Under the pieces are notes generated by a model that was given only the letters and a program-made list of their open reading frames with translations, did not search any database and was not told the DNA's origin. Below, piece after piece: positions 6,525 through 19,133 of a stretch of 64,000 nt of DNA. The position numbers were made by a program, and so were the translations under genes. Source of the DNA: Paenalicyclobacillus cellulosilyticus (lineage in GTDB: Bacteria > Bacillota > Bacilli > Alicyclobacillales > Alicyclobacillaceae); contig NZ_BMOY01000006.1 of NCBI RefSeq assembly GCF_014647315.1, forward strand, positions 21,439 through 85,438, in the 5' to 3' direction. How positions within the stretch are numbered: position 1 is the first letter of the stretch; each line of letters opens with the position of its first letter.

Positions 6525-8999
6525 TCACCGCCTCCCGCGCCGCTTACCGGCTCGGGCCTTCCCCGCACGCGCCGGGGCCGCGGCAGACGCCCTTGCATTT
6601 CGCCGTCGGCGCGGTACAGCAAGCTCTTCGGCCACGGCCGCAGGCCGTCGGCGCTTCTTGTGCCGCCGCACCGGCAGTGCCACCTCCCGGCCGTCCACCA
6701 CCACAAACTCCGGCAGTTCCACAGGTATCATGCGGCCACCCCGCTTGCCCTTCGCACGCCGCGAAAGCCGGGCACGCTGTGCCCGCTCGGCCTCGGCCTT
6801 GCGGCGTGCCGCCGGATCCAGGTCCTCATCGTAAACGACCACCGGCCCCTGCTCGCCGAAGGTCATCGTCCCTTCCCGCAGGTGAGCCACCAGGTCAAAG
6901 TCGATGGTGAGCTCCTCCTTATTGGCGCCGATGACGCGCACGCGCACCGGATCGCCCAGGCGAAACACGCGGCGCGTCCGCTCGCCGACGAGCGCCACCT
7001 GCTTCTCCAAGAAGGTGTAGTAATCGTCCGTCAAGTAGCTGATGTGGATTAAGCCCTCAATCCCGTTCTCCAGTTGCACAAAGATGCCGAACTGGGTGAC
7101 GCCGCTGATGAGGCCGTCGAACTCCTCACCAATCCGCTCCTGCATGTACTCGACCATCTTCAGTTGGTCGACCTCGCGCTCCGCTTCTTCCGCCACCTTC
7201 TCCCGCTCGCTGGCCTGGACAGCCGCTTCGGCCACGAACGCCTCCAGCTGCTCCCGGCGCGCCTCATCGATCCCTTTCGTCAAGACCTCACGGATGATGC
7301 GGTGGATGACCAGATCCGGATAGCGGCGGATGGGCGACGTGAAATGGGTGTAATATTCCGCCGCCAGCCCGAAGTGCCCGACGCACTCCGGGGCGTAGCG
7401 GGCGTGCTTCATCGAGCGCAGCATCAGGGTGGCAATCATCCGCTCCTCCCGCGTGCCGCGCGCCTTCTCCAGCACCTCCTGCAGGGCGCGCGGATGCACC
7501 TTCCCCGACAGCCCCTTGATGTGGTAGCCGAAGTTGTGGACAAACTCGTTGAGCTCGAGCATCTTGTCGAGCTCCGGCTCCTCGTGGATGCGGTAGATGA
7601 ACGGCACCTGCAGCCAGTGGAAGTGCGCGGCGACCGTCTCGTTGGCGGCGAGCATGAATTCCTCGATGATTTGCTCCGCGATGGTCCGCCGCCGCGGACG
7701 GATCTCCACCGGCCGCCCCAAGTCGTCGACGATGACCTTGATCTCCGCGAAGTCGAAGTCAATCGCACCGCGCCGCATCCGTTTCGCGCGCAGGATGAGC
7801 GCCAGTTCCTTCATCAGCTCGAAGTGCGGGACGAGCGCTTCGTAGCGCGCCATCACGTCCGGATCCCTGTCCTCCAGGATGCGGCGGACGTTCTCATACG
7901 TCATCCGCTCCGTCGTGCGGATGACGCTCGGAAAGATGTCGTGGCGCACAATCCCGCCGTTTTCGTCGATCTCCATCTCGCACGACAGGGTCAGGCGGTC
8001 CACCTGCGGATTGAGCGAGCAGATGATGTTCGACAGACGCGGCGGCAGCATGGGAATGACGCGATCGACCAGGTACACGCTCGTGCCGCGGCGGAACGCC
8101 TCGCGGTCGAGCGCCGAGCCTTGCGGCACGTAGTACCCGACGTCGGCGATGTGGACGCCGAGGAGGTAGTGGCCGTTGGGAAGGCGCTTGACGTGCACGG
8201 CGTCGTCCAGGTCCTTCGCGTCCTCCCCGTCGATGGTCACGATGACCTCCTGGCGCAGGTCGCGGCGGCCGGCGTAGTCCTTGGCGGACAACTCGAGCGG
8301 AATCGCCTCCGCCGCCGCCAACACCTCCGGCGGGAACGCCTCGGGCAGCTTGTACTTGCGCACCACGCCGAGGATGTCGACCCCCGGTTCATCCGGGTGG
8401 CCGAGCACCTCCACCACGCGGCCCGCCGGCCCGCGCGTCGCCGTGGGGTACTCGGTGATCTCCACGACCACCACATACCCGTCGTGGGCGTCGCCCATGT
8501 CGTCCTTGGCGATGAAGATGTCCTGCGGGAAGCGGCGGTCGAGCGGCGTGACAAAGGCGTGATCGCGGTGGCGGGTGAACTTGCCCACCACGCGATCCGT
8601 CGCCCGCTCGAGGACGCGGATGATGCGTCCCTCCCGCCGCGCACCGCTCGCCGTCTTCTCCACCCGCGCGATGACCTTGTCGCCGCTCATGGCCCCGCCC
8701 AGCTCTCCGGCCGGGATGTACACGTCCGGTTCGCCCGGCGTCTCGGGCACGACAAAGCCGTAGCCGCGGGCCTTCATCTGCAGGCGGCCGACCACCAGGT
8801 TCATCCGCTCCGGCACGCCGTAGCGGTTGGTGCGCGTGCGGACGACGTCGCCCCGCTCCTCCATGTCGTTCAGGAGTTTCATCAAAACATGAAAGTCTTC
8901 TCCGCTTTCCATGCCGAACGCGCTCGCCAGTTCTTGCGCCGTCAACGGCCGGTAGGCTTCGTGTTGCATGTATTCAATTAACTGTTGCCGTGTCACCAT
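6525..8999 (-). CDS. rnr: Ribonuclease R
   Basis: An 824-residue 3'-5' exoribonuclease. In order: an N-terminal winged-helix segment, cold-shock/OB domains (RMNLVVGRLQMKARGYGFV near residue 70), the RNB catalytic domain with DGEDAKDLDDAVHV (clustered Asp metal ligands), an S1 domain (EEFDGLISGVTQFGIFV) and a very basic C-terminal tail of about 100 residues. The ATG at 8999 was preferred over a GTG three codons upstream because GAGGTG lies 6 bases before it. RNase R degrades structured RNA and defective mRNAs released by trans-translation, consistent with smpB and ssrA downstream. The tail is longer and richer in Arg/Ala than usual, a likely lineage trait. Confidence 0.96.
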   Translation of the reverse strand: MVTRQQLIEYMQHEAYRPLTAQELASAFGMESGEDFHVLMKLLNDMEERGDVVRTRTNRYGVPERMNLVVGRLQMKARGYGFVVPETPGEPDVYIPAGELGGAMSGDKVIARVEKTASGARREGRIIRVLERATDRVVGKFTRHRDHAFVTPLDRRFPQDIFIAKDDMGDAHDGYVVVVEITEYPTATRGPAGRVVEVLGHPDEPGVDILGVVRKYKLPEAFPPEVLAAAEAIPLELSAKDYAGRRDLRQEVIVTIDGEDAKDLDDAVHVKRLPNGHYLLGVHIADVGYYVPQGSALDREAFRRGTSVYLVDRVIPMLPPRLSNIICSLNPQVDRLTLSCEMEIDENGGIVRHDIFPSVIRTTERMTYENVRRILEDRDPDVMARYEALVPHFELMKELALILRAKRMRRGAIDFDFAEIKVIVDDLGRPVEIRPRRRTIAEQIIEEFMLAANETVAAHFHWLQVPFIYRIHEEPELDKMLELNEFVHNFGYHIKGLSGKVHPRALQEVLEKARGTREERMIATLMLRSMKHARYAPECVGHFGLAAEYYTHFTSPIRRYPDLVIHRIIREVLTKGIDEARREQLEAFVAEAAVQASEREKVAEEAEREVDQLKMVEYMQERIGEEFDGLISGVTQFGIFVQLENGIEGLIHISYLTDDYYTFLEKQVALVGERTRRVFRLGDPVRVRVIGANKEELTIDFDLVAHLREGTMTFGEQGPVVVYDEDLDPAARRKAEAERAQRARLSRRAKGKRGGRMIPVELPEFVVVDGREVALPVRRHKKRRRPAAVAEELAVPRRRRNARASAAAPARAGKARAGKRRGRR

Positions 9000-9113
9000 C
9001 CACGTCACCTCTGCGATTTACGCCGCATGCCTGTCCGAATGCCCGTCCGCCCCGCGCCCCCAAAGACCCCTGACGACGGCCGGATTGAACCTAGTATGGC
9101 TTGGAAAGAAGAA

Positions 9114-9146
9114 GAAAAAACCGGGTGCCGTGCACCGGACCCGGTT
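9114..9146 (-). terminator. Intrinsic terminator after secG
   Basis: The stem AACCGGGT...ACCCGGTT with an inner CCG/CGG extension is followed by TTTTTTCTTC on the minus strand. It lies 19 bases past the secG stop, so rnr probably has additional promoters or depends on read-through. Confidence 0.75.
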
Positions 9147-9164
9147 GCATCGTTATCCATGGCC

Positions 9165-9404
9165 TCACGCGCCATGTGCCAACAGATACGAGATGAACAT
9201 GGCCACCAGGAAGAACAGGACCGCAATAACCACCGTCACCCTGGCCAACAACGAATCGATGCCTTTGCTGCGGCGGTTGACCATCTGGTCCTGGCCGCCC
9301 GAGATGACGCCGGACAAACCCGCGCTGCGGCCGGACTGCAGAAGGATGACCCCAATCAACAGTATGCTCAAGATGACCAAGAAGACTTTGGCAACGGCTA
9401 TCAT
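9165..9404 (-). CDS. secG: Protein translocase subunit SecG
   Basis: A 79-residue membrane protein with two helices (about residues 3-22 and 53-76) joined by the conserved loop QSGRSAGLSGVISGG. It is the small accessory subunit of the SecYEG channel. The ATG at 9404 follows AAGGGG by about ten bases; the frame is open upstream but that part has no SecG features. Next to rnr, smpB and ssrA as in Bacillus. A candidate promoter lies at 9508-9536. Confidence 0.95.
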   Translation of the reverse strand: MIAVAKVFLVILSILLIGVILLQSGRSAGLSGVISGGQDQMVNRRSKGIDSLLARVTVVIAVLFFLVAMFISYLLAHGA

Positions 9405-9772
9405 GGGCCGCCAACCCCTTTCCGCCTGGCTCCCGTTCCGGCGCCGCGCAGCTTTCGTCGCGCCATGCGCGCGGATCCACACGGCAGCCGCGGACACGCT
9501 CGCTTCCAGTCTACCATGAAAGGAAGTGCGAAACAACCGAACGCGATCACAAGAGCCCAGATCACTCACATCGAATCTGACCGAAGAATCCTTGAATTCA
9601 AAACAAATCTCAACATTTTTTGCAAAAAGCGCTGCAAAGGATAGTGTCATAGGGATTCTTTTCATGATGGCTGACTCTGCCTGGCTTCATCGGGATAACG
9701 CCTGCGCAATCACGCGGGCTGTCAACCCCGGCCTTGCTCATCGCAAGACCTGGCTTTACCGGCTGTGTGAGT
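9405..9772. other. Intergenic region between secG and the Rpn-family gene
   Basis: No convincing gene. The part from about 9530 to 9700 is clearly AT-richer than its surroundings and holds the candidate secG promoter. It also contains the 3' flank of the Rpn-family gene, without a clear terminator. Confidence 0.5.
9508..9536 (-). promoter_or_regulatory. Candidate secG promoter
   Basis: TTGTTT and TAGACT are spaced by 17 bases on the minus strand, predicting a leader of about 97 bases before secG. Matches to consensus are moderate. Confidence 0.4.
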
Positions 9773-10564
9773 TCACTGCATCTGCTTCATTTGTTCAATT
9801 TCTTCCCGACTCAAGCGGGTTACTTTTGCGATAACATCGATGCTGACGCCTTCCGCAAGCAAATTCCGTGCCACTTCGCGGCGCTCTTGTTCACGACCTT
9901 CTTGTTGTCCCTCTTGATACAGTTCTTCCACGATCTTCGACACTTTCCTCAACTCCCTTTTCAACCGCGTGCGTTGGGCTTCGTCAAGCGTCTGGTCCCC
10001 AAGCGCCAAGATCGCACTGACGACCAGGTCACGCTCCGTTTCATCCGGCACGGCAGGGATCAACGCCAACACCCGCTCAAACGCCTGCCCTTCGTCGCGC
10101 ACATGCATGTTCATCGCCAACGCCAGTCGCAACCGATCGCCAGGTTCCCACATGCCGGCCTGCAAATGTCTCTCCACCGCCGCAAGCGCCTCGTCGCCGT
10201 CCAGCTTCGACAAATACACGTTTTCCACGCGATACACCGCAACGCCGATGCTGAGTTCCTCCGGCACGCTCGTGATCCCGCCGTGGTACAGCACCACCGT
10301 CCGCACATTGGCTTTGTACGCACGGGCCAAGCGTACATCGTACTCGAAAAAGCGATGCAGCGTCGGCTCCCGCGTGCTTTGAAACTCCAGGTGGAAAATC
10401 CGCCCGTCCTGCATGCGCCACGCCCGGTCGATACGCAGCGTGTTCGCTGGCAACTCTGTCGGCAGCGGCTCTTGCAACTCCACACCGCGCACACCCAAGA
10501 CCTCCAGCGCGCCATCCGACAAGGCGCGCGTCAGGGCCTTCATGATCGTGTCCTGCCCGGCCAC
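9773..10564 (-). CDS. Rpn-family recombination-promoting nuclease / PD-(D/E)XK putative transposase
   Basis: A 263-residue protein of the Rpn/YhgA-like group. The nuclease core is near residues 44-62 (RIDRAWRMQDGRIFHLEFQS), giving the D...ExQ pattern. The C-terminus has the typical charged region (QEGREQERREVARNLLAEG) and ends with a short helix-turn-helix-like DVIAKVTRLSREEIEQMK. Family members cut DNA and are scattered as mobile accessory genes. The GTG at 10564 follows GAGGTG; an ATG at 10543 is an alternative. The gene sits between eno and secG, interrupting an otherwise conserved order. Its physiological role is not known. Confidence 0.8.
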   Translation of the reverse strand: MAGQDTIMKALTRALSDGALEVLGVRGVELQEPLPTELPANTLRIDRAWRMQDGRIFHLEFQSTREPTLHRFFEYDVRLARAYKANVRTVVLYHGGITSVPEELSIGVAVYRVENVYLSKLDGDEALAAVERHLQAGMWEPGDRLRLALAMNMHVRDEGQAFERVLALIPAVPDETERDLVVSAILALGDQTLDEAQRTRLKRELRKVSKIVEELYQEGQQEGREQERREVARNLLAEGVSIDVIAKVTRLSREEIEQMKQMQ

Positions 10565-10655
10565 GTGTACACCTCGTATCACCAGTGTAGAAGATACGGT
10601 GCGATTGAGCAATCCTAACGCCAAAGGCGGACCTGTAAACTCCTGCAAAATGCAC

Positions 10656-10679
10656 GGCCGGCCGCGATGATGGCCGGCC
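10656..10679 (-). terminator. Hairpin after eno, probable end of the glycolytic operon
   Basis: A perfect 8-bp GC stem (GGCCGGCC twice, 8-base loop) lies 26 bases past the eno stop. It is followed on the minus strand by GTGCATTTTGC, only a short T stretch, so termination may be incomplete. Confidence 0.5.
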
Positions 10680-10705
10680 TCCGTCATGGTCTTCCGCATG
10701 CCGCC

Positions 10706-12079
<1,374 letters not shown>

Positions 12080-12130
12080 TTACGGCCGTGCCGGGGGCAT
12101 CCACGCCCGCGCCCGGCACGCCGGGCACCG

Positions 12131-13717
12131 TCAACGCCGAATGAGCGAACGGCCGGTCATCTCCTTCGGTTGCGGGATGCCGAGGATGTCGCACATCGTC
12201 GGCGACAGGTCGGCGAGGATCCCTTCCTCCAGCCGAATGCCCGGGATGGTGACGATGAGCGGCACCAGGCTCAGCGTGTGCGTCGTGCACGGTCCGCCGG
12301 TTTCCGGGTCAATCATCATGTCGGCGTTGCCGTGATCGGCCGTGACGAGCGCGATACCGCCCACCTGTTCCACCGCCTTCATCACGGTGCCGAGGCAGGT
12401 GTCCACCGCCTCGACCGCCGCGATGGCCGCCTCCAGCACCCCGGTGTGCCCGACCATGTCCGGATTGGCGAAGTTGAGGATCATGACGTCGATCTCGCCG
12501 CTCGCAAACCGGGCCGCGGCGTGCTCCGCCACCTCGTAGGCGCTCATCTCCGGCTTGAGGTCGTACGTCGCCACCTTCGGCGACGGCACCAAAATCCGCT
12601 CCTCGCCCGGGAACGGCTCCTCACGGCCGCCCGAGTAGAAGTACGTGACGTGCGGAAACTTCTCCGTCTCCGCCACCCGCAACTGGGTCAGCCCGTGCCG
12701 GGCCAGCACTTCACCCATGGTGTTGTCCAGATTGGTCGGCTCGTACGCAACCGTCCCGCCGACCGTCTCGCTGAACTTGGTCATGCACACGTAGTGCACG
12801 CGCGGAAACTTCGGTCCGCGGTCGAAGCCGCGGAAGTCGTCGTTGGTGAACACCTGCGAAATCTGAATGGCCCGGTCGGGCCGAAAGTTGAAGAGGATGA
12901 CCGCGTCGCCGTCGCGGATGAGCCCCACCGGCTCACCGCGATCGTCCACGATGACGGTCGGCACCACAAACTCGTCGGTGATGCTCTTCGCGTAGCTGTC
13001 TTCCAGGGCTTGCAGCGGATCGCGCGCGTGGTCGCCTTCGCCGTATACCATCGCCCGGTAGGCTTTTTCGGTGCGCTCCCACCGTTTGTCGCGGTCCATC
13101 GCGTAATACCGGCCTTGCACGGTCGCAATCTGCCCGACGCCCACCTCGCGGATGGTGGCGAGGACCTGCTGCAGGTAGACCCGTCCCTGGGTCGGCGCAG
13201 TGTCGCGGCCGTCCATGAACGCGTGGATGAACACCTTCTTCACGCCGTAGCGGCCAGCCATGCGGATGAGGGCGAGCAGGTGGTCGATGTGGCTGTGTAC
13301 GCCGCCGTCCGACACCAGGCCCGCCAGGTGCAGCGCGGTGCCGTGGGAGAGGACGTGTTGCATCGCCTCCACCAGCGCCTTGTTCGTAAAGAACCCGCCG
13401 TGCTCAATGTCCAGGTTGATGCGCGTCAGGTCCTGGTAGAGGATGCGGCCGGCCCCGATGTTCGAGTGGCCGACCTCCGAGTTGCCGAACTGGCCCTTCG
13501 GCAGCCCGACCGCTTCTTCGCTCGCCTTGAGCGTGGTGTGCGGGTATTTCTCCCACAGCGCGTCGAAGACGGGCTTCTTCGCCATCGCGACCGCGTTGCC
13601 GTACGTGTTCTCGCGCAGCCCGAAGCCGTCGAGGATGATGAGCGCCACCGGCCCGCACCCGGACGGACGGGCTTGGCGCGCAAACGGCGCATCCGATTTG
13701 GTGATCTGCGGTGCCAC
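12131..13717 (-). CDS. gpmI: 2,3-bisphosphoglycerate-independent phosphoglycerate mutase
   Basis: A 528-residue Mn-dependent mutase of the alkaline phosphatase superfamily that interconverts 3- and 2-phosphoglycerate. Features are [11 protein letters not shown] near residue 27 (first metal Asp), [14 protein letters not shown] carrying the phosphorylated Ser, [10 protein letters not shown], and VTADHGNAD near the C-terminus. The GTG start at 13717 immediately abuts the tpiA stop (TAAGTG), and the Shine-Dalgarno AAGGGGGG lies inside the end of tpiA, implying coupling. An N-terminal tail of about 20 residues precedes the domain. This enzyme class is typical of spore formers, where pH-sensitive activity stores 3-phosphoglycerate in spores. 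Confidence 0.97.
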   Translation of the reverse strand: MAPQITKSDAPFARQARPSGCGPVALIILDGFGLRENTYGNAVAMAKKPVFDALWEKYPHTTLKASEEAVGLPKGQFGNSEVGHSNIGAGRILYQDLTRINLDIEHGGFFTNKALVEAMQHVLSHGTALHLAGLVSDGGVHSHIDHLLALIRMAGRYGVKKVFIHAFMDGRDTAPTQGRVYLQQVLATIREVGVGQIATVQGRYYAMDRDKRWERTEKAYRAMVYGEGDHARDPLQALEDSYAKSITDEFVVPTVIVDDRGEPVGLIRDGDAVILFNFRPDRAIQISQVFTNDDFRGFDRGPKFPRVHYVCMTKFSETVGGTVAYEPTNLDNTMGEVLARHGLTQLRVAETEKFPHVTYFYSGGREEPFPGEERILVPSPKVATYDLKPEMSAYEVAEHAAARFASGEIDVMILNFANPDMVGHTGVLEAAIAAVEAVDTCLGTVMKAVEQVGGIALVTADHGNADMMIDPETGGPCTTHTLSLVPLIVTIPGIRLEEGILADLSPTMCDILGIPQPKEMTGRSLIRR

Positions 13718-14488
13718 TTACTGTCCCCCCTTCGCCACGGCTTCCGCCATCGCCACAAAGGACGATGGGTCCAGGCTGGCGCCGCCGACCAGCGCACCGT
13801 CGATGTCCGGCTGGGACGTGAACCCGGCGATGTTGTCCGGCTTGACGCTGCCCCCGTACAGGATGCGCACCCCTGCGGCCGCCGCCTCGCCCTTTTCCCG
13901 CGCCACCACCTGGCGGATATAGGCAATCACCTCTTGGGCGTCCGCAGGCGTCGGCGTCCGCCCGGTCCCGATGGCCCACACCGGCTCATACGCGATGACC
14001 ATCTGCGACGCCTGCTCCGCCCGGACATCGGCGATGCCCGAGACGGTCTGCGCCTCCACCACCGCGAGCGTCCGGCCAGCCTCGCGCTCCGCCAGGTCCT
14101 CGCCGACACAGAGCACCGGCGTCATCCCGTGCGCCGCCACGGCCGCCACCTTCTGCCGCATCCACGCGTCCGGCTCGTGAAACACGTTTCGCCGCTCCGA
14201 ATGACCGACCAGGACGTACTGGACGCCGAGCTCCGTCAACATCCCGGGCGCAATCTCGCCCGTGTACGCCCCCTCCTCGGCAAAGTGAACGTTCTGGGCC
14301 CCCAGCTTGACGCACGAAGGCAGGATGACGCGCAGCGCGTGCAGGGCGGTGAACGGCGGGCAGACCGCGTAATCGACCGCGGGCGAGAGGCGCGAGGTCT
14401 GCCGGCCCAGTTCCTCCGCAAAGGCGCGCGCTTGTGCGACCGTTTTGTACATCTTCCAATTGCCCATCAACAGTTTGCGCCGTGCCAT
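13718..14488 (-). CDS. tpiA: Triosephosphate isomerase
   Basis: A 256-residue TIM barrel that interconverts dihydroxyacetone phosphate and glyceraldehyde 3-phosphate. Catalytic residues are visible: NWKMYK (Lys), GHSERR with the His, AYEPVWAIGTGRTPT with the Glu and loop 6, and YGGSVKPDN for phosphate binding. The ATG at 14488 follows GAGGGAGGAAAAGCTC. It starts 14 bases after the pgk stop and abuts gpmI, so pgk-tpiA-gpmI form one unit. Confidence 0.98.
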   Translation of the reverse strand: MARRKLLMGNWKMYKTVAQARAFAEELGRQTSRLSPAVDYAVCPPFTALHALRVILPSCVKLGAQNVHFAEEGAYTGEIAPGMLTELGVQYVLVGHSERRNVFHEPDAWMRQKVAAVAAHGMTPVLCVGEDLAEREAGRTLAVVEAQTVSGIADVRAEQASQMVIAYEPVWAIGTGRTPTPADAQEVIAYIRQVVAREKGEAAAAGVRILYGGSVKPDNIAGFTSQPDIDGALVGGASLDPSSFVAMAEAVAKGGQ

Positions 14489-14502
14489 GAGCTTTTCCTC
14501 CC

Positions 14503-15690
14503 TCAAGCGCGATCGCGCAATGCCGCGACGCCGGGCAGCTCCCGGCCTTCGAGGAACTCGAGCGACGCGCCGCCGCCCGTGGAAACGTGGGTCATCTTGT
14601 CCGCCAACCCGGCCTGCTCCACTGCCGCGACAGAATCGCCGCCGCCGATGATGGTCACGCCGTTCACCGCCGCCACCGCCTCCGCAATCGCGATGGTACC
14701 CCTGGCGAACGCCGGCATTTCAAACACACCCATCGGCCCGTTCCAGATGACCGTCTTCGCTCCGGCGATAGTCTGGCGATACCGTTCGACCGTCGCGGGG
14801 CCGATGTCGAGCGCCATGCCGTCCTGCGGCACCTGGCCGACCGGATACACCGCGTGCGGGGCGTCCGCCGCAAACGCCTCGGCCACCACCAAATCCACCG
14901 GCAGCAAAAGCGGCTTGCCGAGCGACCCCGCCTGCTGCAAAAGCGCGCGCGCGGTGTCGAACGCCTCTGGCTCCACCAGCGATTTGCCCATGGTGTGGCC
15001 CTGCACGGCGAGGAAGGTGTTGGCCATCCCGCCGCCGATGATGAGGGCGTCCACCTTGGGCAACAGGTTTTTCAACACGCCGATTTTGTCGGAGACCTTC
15101 GCTCCGCCGATGATGGCGACGAACGGCCGCGCCGGGTTGGCCAGGGCGCCGCCCATGACGGAGATTTCCTTTTCCATCAAGAATCCGGCCACAGCCGGCA
15201 GGAACTTGGCCACGCCGGCGGTGGACGCGTGCGCCCGGTGCGCCGAACCGAATGCGTCGTTCACGTACACGTCGCCCAGCTGCGCCAGCTGGCGGGCGAA
15301 CGACTCGTCGTTCTTCTCCTCTTCCTTATGAAAACGCAGGTTTTCGAGCAACAGCACCGCGCCGGACGGCAACGCCTGCGCGGCGGCCGTGGCCGCTTCG
15401 CCGACGCAGTCCTCCGCGAAGCGAATGTCCGTGCCTGGCAACAGCGCCTGCAGGTGGCGCGCCACCGGCCGCAGCGAATACTTCAGGTTGCGCTCCCCCT
15501 TCGGCCGGCCGAGGTGGCTCATCAGGACCACCGAGGCGCCGTGATCGAGCAGATAGCGGATGGTCGGCAGCGCGGCGCGGATGCGCGTGTCGTCCGTGAT
15601 GGTCTCCCCGTCCATCGGCACGTTGAAGTCCACCCGCACCAAGGCGCGTTTTCCCTGCCAATCGACATCCCGGATGGTCAGCTTGTCCAT
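14503..15690 (-). CDS. pgk: Phosphoglycerate kinase
   Basis: A 395-residue kinase that forms ATP from 1,3-bisphosphoglycerate. RVDFNVPMD and the substrate-binding arginines lie in the N-domain, SHLGRPKGE follows, and the ATP-binding C-domain has [11 protein letters not shown] and the Gly-rich [11 protein letters not shown]. The ATG at 15690 follows GGGAGGCGGGACG. A strong terminator-like hairpin lies between gap and pgk, so pgk-tpiA-gpmI-eno may be expressed below gap or from an extra promoter. Confidence 0.98.
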   Translation of the reverse strand: MDKLTIRDVDWQGKRALVRVDFNVPMDGETITDDTRIRAALPTIRYLLDHGASVVLMSHLGRPKGERNLKYSLRPVARHLQALLPGTDIRFAEDCVGEAATAAAQALPSGAVLLLENLRFHKEEEKNDESFARQLAQLGDVYVNDAFGSAHRAHASTAGVAKFLPAVAGFLMEKEISVMGGALANPARPFVAIIGGAKVSDKIGVLKNLLPKVDALIIGGGMANTFLAVQGHTMGKSLVEPEAFDTARALLQQAGSLGKPLLLPVDLVVAEAFAADAPHAVYPVGQVPQDGMALDIGPATVERYRQTIAGAKTVIWNGPMGVFEMPAFARGTIAIAEAVAAVNGVTIIGGGDSVAAVEQAGLADKMTHVSTGGGASLEFLEGRELPGVAALRDRA

Positions 15691-15721
15691 CGTCCCGCCT
15701 CCCGCGTCCGTCAAAGTCGCT

Positions 15722-15755
15722 CAAAAACGGGGAGAATGCCGAACCATTCTCCCCG
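15722..15755 (-). terminator. Attenuating terminator between gap and pgk
   Basis: CGGGGAGAATG pairs perfectly with CATTCTCCCCG (11 bp, 6-base loop) and is followed by TTTTTGA on the minus strand, 54 bases after the gap stop. Being inside the operon, it should reduce rather than abolish pgk transcription. Confidence 0.8.
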
Positions 15756-15809
15756 CATGCACAATACACGTGCCGGACCCGTCCGGACGGCCGCGGTCCG
15801 GCCGCAGGT

Positions 15810-17866
<2,057 letters not shown>

Positions 17867-17966
17867 TCGCGGCCCTCCATCGCCCGGGACAAATCACGTC
17901 CCGATGGTGCGGTTCGCGTCCCGCCCATGACAAAGAAAAACACGGTGCAAGGCAACCGCCGATTCC

Positions 17967-17995
17967 ATTGTATAGCAACGGTGTGCCGCAGACAA
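17967..17995 (-). promoter_or_regulatory. Promoter of the cggR glycolytic operon
   Basis: TTGTCT and TACAAT are separated by 17 bases on the minus strand, leaving a leader of roughly 90 bases before the cggR GTG. Confidence 0.55.
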
Positions 17996-18128
17996 GCGAT
18001 GGCCGAATAAACTGGAATGCACAACATCAGACCATCACCCCGTCACCCACCATGAATGGCGCACCGCCGGCACCTGGCACCGCGGCTGGATGCCAAGCGT
18101 GCTGACGGCGGTCGCTGGAGGGAAGACC

Positions 18129-18968
18129 ATGCGCATCGGCGTTCTCGGCACGGGCAACATCGGCAGCATGCTCGCGCGCGTGTTCGTTCAGGTCCCGGAA
18201 TGCGAAGTCACGGTCTACAATCGATCCCCTGCCAAGGCATACGCCCTGCAGGCGGATGTGCCGCGGCTGGCCGTCGCCGGCACCGCGCGGGAGGTGTTGG
18301 CGCAGAGCGACATCGTCTTCCTCTGCACCAAGGCACAGGACGGTCTGGCCCTCATGGCCGACGCAGGAAAGCACCTGCGCCCCGACCAGGATGTGGTCAC
18401 CACCATCAGCACCGTGTCCATCGCGGCGTGGGAGGCGCTGACGCCTGCCCGCATCGCCATCGCCATACCCAGCATCGTGCAGGAGGTGCGCAAAGGGGTC
18501 ATCCTCGTCGCCCACGGCACGCGGATGGCGGAAGCGGATCAGGAGCGGATCGAACGGCTGCTCGCCGTCGCCGGCGTCCCGTTCGTCATCGAGGAGTCCC
18601 AAATCCGCGTCTGTTCCGACCTGACCAGTTGTGGTCCCGCGTTCATCGGCCACCTCCTGCAGGTCTGGGCCCGACAGGCAGCGTCCTTTGGCCGGATCAG
18701 CGCTGCCGAGGCCGAATTTCTGCTCAACAAGACCCTCATCGGCCTCGCCGCCATGTTGGAGTCGGGGGCCACGCTGCGGGACATCATCACCCGGGTGGCC
18801 GTCCCGGCCGGCGTCACCGAAGCCGGCATATGCGCCATGACCCCGTTGGCCCGCAGCATGTTCGCGGCGCTCCACGACGCCACCTGGCGCCGCGTGCAGG
18901 CCCAAGAAGACACGTGCGGCCCCAAAGCGGGCGAAACGGCGGACAATCTGTCGGATGCAGGCGGATGA
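18129..18968 (+). CDS. comER: ComER-like / pyrroline-5-carboxylate reductase-family oxidoreductase
   Basis: A 279-residue protein with an N-terminal Rossmann fold (MRIGVLGTGNIGSMLA) and a C-terminal dimerisation domain with TSCGPAFIGHLLQVWA and GVTEAGI as in ProC. Unlike housekeeping ProC it is divergent and resembles ComER, a ProC-like protein encoded next to competence and sporulation genes in Bacillus. Its reaction is not established. The ATG at 18129 follows GGAGGGAAGACC. It is divergent from cggR. Whether it is a true proline enzyme cannot be told from the sequence. Confidence 0.7.
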   Translation: MRIGVLGTGNIGSMLARVFVQVPECEVTVYNRSPAKAYALQADVPRLAVAGTAREVLAQSDIVFLCTKAQDGLALMADAGKHLRPDQDVVTTISTVSIAAWEALTPARIAIAIPSIVQEVRKGVILVAHGTRMAEADQERIERLLAVAGVPFVIEESQIRVCSDLTSCGPAFIGHLLQVWARQAASFGRISAAEAEFLLNKTLIGLAAMLESGATLRDIITRVAVPAGVTEAGICAMTPLARSMFAALHDATWRRVQAQEDTCGPKAGETADNLSDAGG

Positions 18969-19133
18969 AGGCGAGCCCCTTGTCCTCGCCCGGACGATCA
19001 TCGATAATAGAAATCGGAAATTGTCCGACATATCTTTTGCCAACCTTCCCATTCTCTCCATAGCCTGGAGCAGAAACAGGTTGGTCGTTGTGCCGTGCAA
19101 CCATCCCGTACCGACACGAGGTCCCGTCCAAAC

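Noticed and set aside
7074..8981. A 635-codon open frame on the plus strand
   Set aside because: Antisense shadow of rnr; composition is typical of reverse frames and no domain is recognisable.
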